Shown: piece by piece, positions 7,001-10,000 of the stretch
How the letters are laid out: every line of letters starts with the position of its first letter
Numbering within the stretch: the stretch's first letter is position 1
From: Symbiodinium natans
Taxonomy: Eukaryota > Sar > Dinophyceae > Suessiales > Symbiodiniaceae
Assembly (NCBI GenBank): GCA_905221605.1
Contig: CAJNDS010000786.1
Coordinates: forward strand, 17,501 to 27,500
Direction: 5' to 3'
DNA: 10,000 bases
Made by a program: the position numbers and the translations under genes
Notes under the pieces: model-generated
Told to the model about the DNA's origin: nothing
Databases searched by the model: none
The model's input: the letters and a program-made list of their open reading frames with translations, nothing else

Positions 7001-7948
7001 CGTCACCTTGTACGTGTCGGGTGTATGGGGTGTATCCTGGAGAAATTTCCCAACACGTGAGGGACCTTGGCTCACCTGTCAGGAAGCGGCCGGCCTGATC
7101 GCCGGCCTCCTGAAAGTAGAGCCCTTGCTCCTGGGCTGCGCTTGATGCTGTGGTCTGCGCTTGAAGGGGCGGCAGTGTCCTTTTTCTTGTTTTTTTGCCT
7201 TTGTTCTGTGCATGCTTTTGTCCACTTCGCAGTCCAAGTCGCAAAGTGCCGGGCAACTGACGGCAGCCGTGGACACACCGGTCCACTCCGAGGTTCCGCT
7301 TCTCCATCGCGCAGGTTCGTGCCCACGCCTGGCCCGGGGGCCCATGTCAATGTCAATGTGGATCCATGTCGCGACGGGTCGGGAAGGGAAGGCGCTCGGC
7401 GATCGGCGAGGGTCCTGGCTCGGCAAAAGCCACCGCGTAGTGTTGATGACTGCGTTTCTTGTTTCCCTTTCGCAGATTATCTTTGCATGCCCGCTGAGGT
7501 ACCTGCAAATCGAGGCCTCCGTAAGGCAGCCGCAAGGTACCGCCCAGACCCGGCGCGTGGGGAGCCGAGTTTTGGCTCTTGGCTGTTTTGGATGTTTCTT
7601 GTTGGCTGAAATCGGAGCCTGGCATGAGCCTTGGCATGCGATGCGGGTAGCATCTTGGCTTGTTTTTGCCCCTCGAAGAGTGATACAGTCATACACAGCC
7701 CGCCCTCCCTTCTTTCAGCTTTGAAACCCAGGCAGGCTTGGGGGCGGGGAAGGCTTTTTTCGTTCGAATGCGCGAGGCGAAGACCGCGAAGACCGGGCAC
7801 ACAGGGCACGCCGGGAGCAGCCTCATGAGGCGCGCCAAAGCCAAAGACACGCGCACCAAAGGAAAGACCGAAGCAAGCCGTCGGGTCCGTTTGTCCGTTC
7901 TCGCAGGAATGCCTGGTGCGTGGCCAGGAGTCGCCGCTCGGCGAGTGA
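937..7948 (+). CDS. CAMK-like (AMPK-related, BRSK/Gin4-type) Ser/Thr protein kinase, about 20 exons
   Basis: The spliced product should transfer phosphate from ATP to Ser/Thr of proteins. My model has exons 937-1035, 1384-1435, 1712-1908, 2368-2392, 2501-2532, 2611-2658, 2816-2860, 2962-2997, 4121-4173, 4280-4343, 4471-4512, 4727-4761, 5383-5460, 5590-5653, 6001-6075, 6280-6345, 7083-7126, 7293-7345, 7476-7498 and 7907-7948, giving 390 residues. The catalytic domain spans about 122-365. Landmarks are glycine loop IGEGSF 128-133, Lys151, helix-C Glu166, hinge MEYA 195-198, HRDLK 239-243, Asn246, DFG 259-261, T-loop Thr274 before RCGS, APE 283-285, SDLWS 295-299 and Arg354. No catalytic residue is missing. 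DFGM, CGS and WSCGVILF resemble known BRSK/Gin4/Hsl1 kinases; that subfamily call is inference. Ten of the 14 core donors are GC. Residues 117-365 are firm. The N-terminal 116 residues are likely, and everything after Trp365 (from 7332) is tentative. No transmembrane segment or signal peptide is apparent. Confidence 0.85.
1036..1383 (+). other. Intron 1 with an 18-base poly-C tract
   Basis: This is a GT-AG intron of 348 nt between the inferred exons 1 and 2. It holds an uninterrupted run of 18 C at 1207-1224. No coding motif is seen. Confidence 0.5.
1384..1435 (+). CDS. Kinase gene exon 2 (residues 34-51)
   Basis: The encoded peptide DVGAWKVAFENRLQAVL looks like an amphipathic helix. The acceptor is CACGGAG|GAC after a pyrimidine-rich run. 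The donor is GCTAG|GTGCAG, phase 1. The split Gly codon is completed by the GT that opens exon 3. The preceding intron holds an 18-base poly-C tract. Confidence 0.55.
1712..1908 (+). CDS. Kinase gene exon 3 (N-terminal extension, residues 51-116)
   Basis: The acceptor CTTCTGCAG|GTCTCC lies behind a pyrimidine run, and the exon continues in phase with exon 2. It encodes a 65-residue stretch containing NGVPQALPEDFKQLELMMLQ and GKDAQAMQEELC, probably helical. No known domain is recognised. A GT donor at 1909 gives phase 0, as exon 4 requires. A GT two bases earlier would break the frame. Further small exons between this one and exon 4 cannot be excluded. Confidence 0.6.
1909..2367 (+). other. 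Intron 3, no motif seen
   Basis: This is a 459-nt GT-AG interval with a T/C-rich middle (about 2030-2100) and a second pyrimidine tract before the acceptor. A short open stretch near 2120-2155 was examined and carries no kinase or other motif. Confidence 0.5.
2368..2392 (+). CDS. Kinase exon 4, 25-nt microexon (AVLGDYIIG, entry to the N-lobe)
   Basis: This exon encodes the first beta strand before the glycine loop. The acceptor is GCATTGCAG|GCA after a pyrimidine tract. The donor is ATAG|GC, a GC donor, phase 1. Joined to exon 5 it reads GDYIIGPTIGEGSFAK, an orthodox kinase start. Confidence 0.8.
2501..2532 (+). CDS. Kinase exon 5 (glycine-rich loop PTIGEGSFAK)
   Basis: It carries the nucleotide-binding loop G-E-G-S-F-A-K; Ala in place of the usual second-strand Gly is also seen in some AMPK-related kinases. 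The acceptor is GAACAG|GG. The donor is GCAAAG|GC, phase 0. Length is 32 nt. Confidence 0.85.
2611..2658 (+). CDS. Kinase exon 6 (VAVK, catalytic lysine)
   Basis: It encodes VKRAARLSTQELVAVK. The last residue (Lys151) is the ATP-anchoring lysine of strand 3. The acceptor is TGGAAAG|GTC and the donor is TCAAA|GC, phase 0. It lies only 78 nt after exon 5. Confidence 0.85.
2816..2860 (+). CDS. Kinase exon 7 (start of helix C with its glutamate)
   Basis: It encodes ILANHSESAETAWVE and continues VAVK as VAVKILA. The last residue, Glu166, sits 12 residues before the Ile of HPHI, which is the helix-C glutamate position that pairs with the lysine. The acceptor is CGCCCAG|ATT, one without a following G. 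The donor is GTGGAG|GC, phase 0. Confidence 0.8.
2866..2909 (+). other. Perfect 8-bp inverted repeat inside intron 7
   Basis: ACCGGGTC at 2866-2873 pairs with GACCCGGT at 2902-2909 across a 28-nt loop. It fills nearly half of the 101-nt intron and could bring the GC donor at 2861 and the AG acceptor at 2960-2961 closer together in the pre-mRNA. That role is only a guess. Confidence 0.6.
2962..2997 (+). CDS. Kinase exon 8 (helix C end, LHHPHI)
   Basis: It encodes AQILNRLHHPHI. Two acceptors in the same frame compete, CAG|GCG at 2962 and CAG|ATT at 2968. I chose 2962 because AG followed by G is the rule in this gene and because it puts Glu166 at the canonical distance. The donor is CACATA|GC, phase 0. 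The intron that follows is the longest, 1123 nt. Confidence 0.8.
3039..3298 (+). repeat. TTC/TTG trinucleotide array, about 260 bp
   Basis: The array is made almost entirely of TTC, TTG and TTCTTG units, shifting to pure TTG with occasional TCG at the right end (3240-3296). Read in six frames it gives long runs of Leu/Val, Cys/Ser, Phe/Leu, Arg/Thr or Asn/Lys, which are artefacts of the repeat and not proteins. It lies inside intron 8. Confidence 0.95.
3557..3636 (+). repeat. Poly-C run followed by a CACGCAGG-type array
   Basis: Eleven C at 3557-3567 are followed by CCCACACGCACGCACGCC and then several copies of CACGCAGG between about 3588 and 3635. It is alternating purine-pyrimidine in places. 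It is intronic, with no evident function. Confidence 0.85.
4121..4173 (+). CDS. Kinase exon 9 (strands 4-5, VRMHEMIET to gatekeeper)
   Basis: It encodes VRMHEMIETCGQYLLIM plus two bases of the hinge Glu codon. Met195 is the likely gatekeeper. The acceptor is TAGCTCAG|GTG. The donor is ATGGA|GT, phase 2, completed by the G that opens exon 10 to give MEYAGGGSL. Confidence 0.85.
4280..4343 (+). CDS. Kinase exon 10 (hinge and helix D, YAGGGSLYDYVEKQQRLEEPE)
   Basis: This is the hinge through helix D of a CAMK/AMPK-type kinase, GGGSLYDYV followed by an acidic stretch. The acceptor is CTTGTCAG|G and the donor is CCAGAG|GT, phase 0. Confidence 0.88.
4471..4512 (+). CDS. Kinase exon 11 (helix E, ACRIFCQIIAGLEE)
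   Basis: It encodes helix E in the usual pattern A-R-F-Q-I-G-L. The acceptor is TTGCGGCAG|GCC. The donor is GAGGAG|GC, phase 0. The residue before V-H is Glu, where related kinases mostly have Tyr. Confidence 0.82.
4727..4761 (+). CDS. Kinase exon 12 (catalytic loop VHAANIVHRDLK)
   Basis: It holds the HRDLK catalytic loop with the catalytic Asp241 and the phosphate-contacting Lys243, whose codon is split. The acceptor is GTTGCAAG|GTT. The donor is CTCAA|GC, phase 2. Joining to exon 13 restores AAG and gives HRDLKLENILLD. Length is 35 nt. Confidence 0.92.
4762..5382 (+). other. Intron 12 (621 nt, GC-AG)
   Basis: This intron separates HRDL(K) from LENILLD. It contains moderately long open frames, including one in the frame that runs into exon 13, but none of these carries a kinase motif between HRDLK and LEN, where the family has no insertion. 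It is read as intron, not as an inserted domain. Confidence 0.8.
5383..5460 (+). CDS. Kinase exon 13 (LENILLD to DFG and activation segment)
   Basis: It encodes LENILLDADHNVKIADFG then MGAALKP, with the metal-binding Asn246 and Asp259. DFGM followed by A-L is typical of BRSK/Gin4/Hsl1 kinases. The acceptor is GGCACAG|G. The donor is CCTGG|GC, phase 2. This is the longest core exon, at 78 nt. Confidence 0.93.
5590..5653 (+). CDS. Kinase exon 14 (T-loop and APE motif)
   Basis: It encodes QTLTTRCGSLEYAAPEVLEG and a final Thr. The second Thr of LTT (Thr274) matches the T-loop Thr that an upstream kinase such as LKB1 phosphorylates in AMPK-related enzymes, so this kinase is probably activated by phosphorylation. 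The acceptor is GCCGCAG|G and the donor is GGCACG|GC, phase 0. Confidence 0.9.
5654..6000 (+). other. Intron 14 (347 nt, GC-AG)
   Basis: No motif or notable repeat is seen. It separates the APE exon from the DLWSCG exon, and the flanking exons join in phase 0. Confidence 0.75.
6001..6075 (+). CDS. Kinase exon 15 (helix F, SDLWSCGVILF, LPFE)
   Basis: It encodes VPYASDLWSCGVILFSMICG followed by DLPFE. Asp296 and Trp298 are the helix-F anchors. The acceptor is CCGTGAG|GTC. The donor is TTTGAG|GT, phase 0. The segment between APE and DLWS is about two residues shorter than in MARK kinases. Confidence 0.92.
6166..6201 (+). repeat. Three-copy 12-bp tandem repeat
   Basis: ACCCCGACGATC occurs twice exactly and a third time with a changed end (ACCCCGACGTAG). 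It lies inside intron 15. Confidence 0.9.
6280..6345 (+). CDS. Kinase exon 16 (helix G, LCLKIFSASYEIPRFVSK)
   Basis: It encodes DEDD then LCLKIFSASYEIPRFVSK, matching the K-I-x-x-x-x-Y-x-I/M-P segment of CAMK-like kinases. Acceptors at 6279 and 6285 are both in frame; the first is preferred but not proven, and the choice adds or removes Asp-Glu. The donor is TCAAAG|GT, phase 0. Confidence 0.88.
6591..6638 (+). repeat. Six perfect copies of the octamer CTGCGTCT
   Basis: Forty-eight bases made of six identical 8-bp units end at CTAG. Exact identity suggests recent slippage or a conserved element part. Confidence 0.95.
6662..6678 (+). other. Perfect 7-bp stem hairpin with a 3-nt loop
   Basis: GCGGAGC, then TTC, then GCTCCGC forms a perfect short stem-loop, 23 bases after the octamer array. 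It may belong to the same short repeated element as the array. It is not a bacterial terminator, since no T run follows and the setting is a eukaryotic intron. Confidence 0.7.
6731..6835 (+). repeat. Diverged direct duplication, offset 76 bp
   Basis: TTGGGAAGCCGGGATTTTGA at 6731-6750 and its continuation GAGAGGATTG recur at 6807-6835 with a few changes. The similarity then fades into a G/A-rich tail. It lies inside intron 16. Confidence 0.85.
7083..7126 (+). CDS. Kinase exon 17 (helix H, EAAGLIAGLLKVEP)
   Basis: This matches the A-x-x-L-I-x-x-(M/L)-L-x-V-(D/E)-P segment, with Glu in place of the common Asp before Pro. The acceptor is ACCTGTCAG|GAA. The donor CCCTT|GC in phase 2 was chosen because it alone gives E-P-x-x-R with the next exon. 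It is the weakest-looking donor of the core set. Confidence 0.8.
7293..7345 (+). CDS. Kinase exon 18 (FRFSIAQVRAHAW, end of the catalytic domain)
   Basis: Joined to exon 17 it reads VEPLFRFSIAQVRAHAW. This aligns without gaps to the family pattern V-D-P-x-x-R-I-T-x-x-E-I-x-x-H-P-W, with Ala for Pro in HPW. Arg354 is the conserved structural arginine. The acceptor is CTCCGAG|G. The 3' end is uncertain: a GC donor at 7332 (after TG of the Trp codon) or the GT donor at 7346 are both possible. I used 7346 because it continues in phase to a stop. Confidence 0.7.
7476..7498 (+). CDS. Tentative kinase exon 19 (YYLCMPAE)
   Basis: This is a 23-nt segment between a very good acceptor (a long pyrimidine tract, then TTTCGCAG) and a good donor (CTGAG|GTACC). 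The phase fits exon 18 when the donor at 7346 is used. The peptide is too short to recognise, so only splice-site quality and phase support it. Confidence 0.3.
7499..7906 (+). other. Probable intron or 3' region, no motif seen
   Basis: GC-rich stretch between tentative exons. It contains arginine/lysine-rich open frames on the + strand around 7740-7900 that match no family. It is intron if the tentative terminal exon is right, otherwise undefined. Confidence 0.35.
7907..7948 (+). CDS. Tentative terminal kinase exon (ECLVRGQESPLGE, then TGA)
   Basis: The acceptor GTTCTCGCAG|GAA follows a pyrimidine-rich run. In phase 0 the segment reads 13 residues to a TGA at 7946-7948. With exon 19 this gives a kinase of 390 residues with a tail of about 25 residues after the catalytic domain. 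A longer gene that skips this segment and uses exons further downstream remains possible. Confidence 0.3.
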   Translation, partial: ECLVRGQESPLGE

Positions 7949-8590
7949 ATGGATACGGCTCCCTGTTGTTGGCTCGCGTTTTTGAACAATGTTCAGGGTC
8001 GAAGCAGCAGTCGTGGCGTAGACAGCCATACTGATGCAATAGTGATCGTGACTACTCCACTTTCAGGAACATTCGGGGACTCTCGTTAGCAAGGAAATCA
8101 ATGGTCAGGTAGCAATCTTTAAACTCCTTCGCCCCTTGAGCAAGCAGATTCTGTGCCGAGCAGGCCAGGATAGGCCAGGAGCAAGCGACATGCTTCCTCA
8201 GACCATCACTCAGAGCAAGCTCCCGTGCAGTTCTTCCTTCGCTTTTCTTTTCGAACCTGGGTTTTTGCCACCCAACTCCTGTCCTTCACGCGGTTAACCA
8301 TTTCGAGTTGAGGCTCTGAACGAACCAACCGCTTAGGAAAGAAGCGCGAAAAATGCCTAGACTTACTCGGCTTCCTGGATCAATTGAAAGTATCCATCTC
8401 TTTCTTATCTTGCCAGGTGTCCCCCACTCGGGGATGAGCCAAAGTCCGAGCGCCATGTGGTGATGCGCTGACTGAGACTTCTTAGCCTCCATTGTGAGAG
8501 TGCTACATTTCTTCGGTTGCAGAAGGATCGCCGTTGCGCCTCTGAAGGAGACCAGTTCTCCGCCAAAAGCAGCTGCGAGCACCATTCCCC

Positions 8591-8634
8591 AGCAGTGCCA
8601 GTGACAGCAGTGACAGCCACAGCAGTGACATCGC
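8591..8634 (+). repeat. Short CAGTGACAGC-type tandem repeat
   Basis: Variants of CAGTGACAGC recur about four times (CAGTGCCAGTGACAGCAGTG, then CAGCCACAGCAGTGACA). It is a simple repeat in non-coding DNA. Confidence 0.7.
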
Positions 8635-9298
8635 ACGGAGATGCATAGAGGCATGGAGCAGAGCTGAGCATGGATGCAGAACGCTGGCGACCGCTCGGGC
8701 TCGAACGTGCAGCTTCGTGCCAGCTTCGTGCAGCGGTGTGCGCGTCACAACATGCGACAAGCCTGAAAACACGTTGATTCACAACAGAACACCACGGACT
8801 CGACCTGTTGGTTCGCCATGTTGGTCCTGGAGCCTCCCGAAGAGGCACAGATCGCATCCGTCCAAGCTTGAAATCTTCAAAAGCCTTCTGTAATCCTCAA
8901 GCCCCGTAAAGCTCAAACCTTCCCTGAGCTCGTGTCATGGCCACTAGTCAGCAGGCCATGACCTTCCAACCTGAATACGTTAATAAATGCCTTATCAGCC
9001 TTGGGAATGCTGCAACCGAAGAATCACCCCGGCCGTTAAGTTCCCCAAGAAGCAGATGTTCCCAAATGCAGTCGTTCGTGCGTTCATTCTCAAAGATATG
9101 GCAGTCGTTGGGCCGTAGGTCATGAAAGTTGGAAAGCATCCCTGGCTCAGTCTCTCTGAACACCCTATGAACCCAGATCGCCAGGCCCCGTTCATGCCGG
9201 GGTGCCGGGGCGCGCAGTGCATACAGGCGCCGATCTTAGTTCTCTCAGGGCTTGTGCTTTGCAGGGTTTGGACTGTTGGATTCCGTGCGGCTCAACGT

Positions 9299-9330
9299 GG
9301 CTATGCGGCTATGTGGCCATGCGGCTATGT
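9299..9330 (+). repeat. Four-copy octamer repeat GGCTATGY
   Basis: Units GGCTATGC, GGCTATGT, GGCCATGC and GGCTATGT lie head to tail. It is a simple repeat with no evident function. Confidence 0.85.
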
Positions 9331-9657
9331 GTGGCGTTGTGTTTGGAGCTGGTCGTTCAACTATTCAAACCGTGAGCCCAAAAAGAAGAAAGGGTTTGCT
9401 ATGGAACGTTTCGGGCGAGTCAGGCTTTGTCTTGAAGCTTCGGTGCAGGAAGAGAGGGAAGAGAGATCAGTGAGATCAGAGATTTGGAGGTTTAAGATGA
9501 ATTTCAGTTCGAGGGTTCTGGGGCTTCGGACAGCAGAAGCATACAAATCTGGATCATGCTGGGTGTGCAGTGTGCTCAACCTCAAGTCTCATGCCTTCCG
9601 TCCTTCTCCCCCCACTTCGAGCTACCCAACCTTATAACGCCCAGACAAGTCTGTGAG

Positions 9658-9730
9658 GGCTTTGTCCAGCGAATTCGCCGCCGACGCGCCGATCGTCGTG
9701 CAGCGAGAGCTGCTCCAGAATCCTCGGAGC
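9658..9730 (+). other. Weak exon candidate (SSEFAADAPIVVQRELLQNP)
   Basis: Behind TCTGTGAG, the frame starting at 9659 reads ALSSEFAADAPIVVQREL then LQNPRS. A pattern of hydrophobic residues, then E-L, then N-x-x-S, is reminiscent of the helical segment that follows the catalytic domain in several AMPK-related kinases. The match is short, the acceptor lacks a strong pyrimidine tract, and no phase-consistent link to exon 18 was established. Confidence 0.2.
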
Positions 9731-10000
9731 GGGGGGTTTTGGTGCGTTTGGCGACCATAGGGTCCGTCTACGTTCCGCGGGTCTCAAGGGATTGTGCGTG
9801 TTCGGGCTTCGGGCTTGGGGTATTTGAGGTAGGTTCAATGTTTGAGGGGGTCTGGGATTGACGTTGGCAGATAGCTCTGCATCTTGAGTTGCCAGTGTAC
9901 ACACTACCTGCGTGAAAGACTTGAGGTATAGGCGTAGGCCCATACACGCCATCAAGCTTTTCACATGGCACAAGAAAGACTCATCTGGCTATGCTGGCTC

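Larger units (their letters stand above)
6346..7082 (+). other. Intron 16 (737 nt, GT-AG) with an octamer array, a hairpin and a local duplication
   Basis: This is the second longest intron, between PRFVSK and EAAGLI. It holds the CTGCGTCT array, the adjacent hairpin and the diverged duplication described separately. The rest shows nothing recognisable. Confidence 0.75.
7949..10000. other. Stretch without a firmly supported gene
   Basis: No chain of exons with recognisable motifs was found on either strand. The longest frames (150 codons on the minus strand at 8405-8857, 171 codons on the + strand at 9122-9637) have no family motif and irregular composition. Short repeats occur at 8591-8634 and 9299-9330. 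One weak exon-like segment is at 9658-9730. The stretch could contain the kinase 3' untranslated region, later kinase exons, or the start of a neighbouring gene. Confidence 0.5.

Noticed and set aside
7233-7245. A 13-nt microexon after the strong acceptor at 7232, which would give V-D-P-S-R-K.
   Set aside because: It reads well for five residues, but the frame then stops and no following exon fits. The join 7126/7293 explains the whole segment up to the HAW motif without it.
7079-7696. A 205-codon minus-strand frame and an overlapping 187-codon + frame.
   Set aside because: They overlap kinase exons 17 and 18 in other frames, and neither shows a recognisable motif. They are best read as chance frames.
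8405-8857. A 150-codon minus-strand frame.
   Set aside because: No family motif, no hydrophobic or domain pattern, irregular composition, and overlap with a CAGTGACA simple repeat. Frames of this size occur by chance in this GC-rich window.
9128-9150. Peptide KHPWL, which looked like the last kinase motif (HPW), in the + frame starting at 9122.
   Set aside because: The acceptor context is poor, no exon in between supplies the preceding R-I-T segment, and 7293-7331 supplies a full, phase-consistent match (RFSIAQVRAHAW). The KHPWL match is probably chance.

Overview
This window looks like nuclear DNA of a dinoflagellate, most like the Symbiodiniaceae. It holds one recognisable gene: a serine/threonine protein kinase on the + strand, cut into about 18 to 20 small exons spread over roughly 7 kb. 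No prokaryotic gene, RNA gene, CRISPR array or autonomous mobile element was seen. The dinoflagellate assignment is an inference from the splice sites. Introns end in AG, nearly always followed by G. About ten donors read GC instead of GT. Exons are very short (25 to 78 nt in the kinase core), and introns are rich in pyrimidine tracts and simple repeats.

None of the six-frame open reading frames shows the kinase whole. I rebuilt it by hand, requiring each exon to carry the next expected kinase motif and to join in phase. The model starts at an ATG at 937, which sits directly behind an in-frame TAA. It runs through three N-terminal exons (937-1035, 1384-1435, 1712-1908) that encode an unrecognised 116-residue leader. 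The catalytic domain follows in order: glycine loop (2501-2532), VAVK lysine (2611-2658), helix-C glutamate (2816-2860), HHPHI (2962-2997), hinge (4121-4173 and 4280-4343), helix E (4471-4512), HRDLK (4727-4761), DFG (5383-5460), T-loop and APE (5590-5653), DLWSCG (6001-6075), LPFE-linked segment (6280-6345), and the last helices (7083-7126 and 7293 on). All catalytic residues are present and the frame is kept through every core junction, so the gene appears intact. The family is CAMK-like. DFGM followed by A-L, the T-loop CGS and WSCGVILF suggest the BRSK/Gin4/Hsl1 branch of the AMPK-related kinases. The C-terminal end is uncertain; the simplest phase-consistent ending is a TGA at 7946-7948, giving about 390 residues.

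Region by region: 1-834 has no supported gene, only short repeats; 835-936 is a GAA-rich small upstream reading frame that abuts the kinase start; 937-7331 is the firm part of the kinase gene; 7332-7948 is its tentative tail; 7949-10000 has no firm gene, only short repeats and one weak exon candidate at 9658-9730. The longer introns carry low-complexity DNA: a 260-bp TTC/TTG array, poly-C tracts, a CACGCAGG-like array, a three-copy 12-mer, a six-copy octamer beside a perfect hairpin, and a diverged local duplication.
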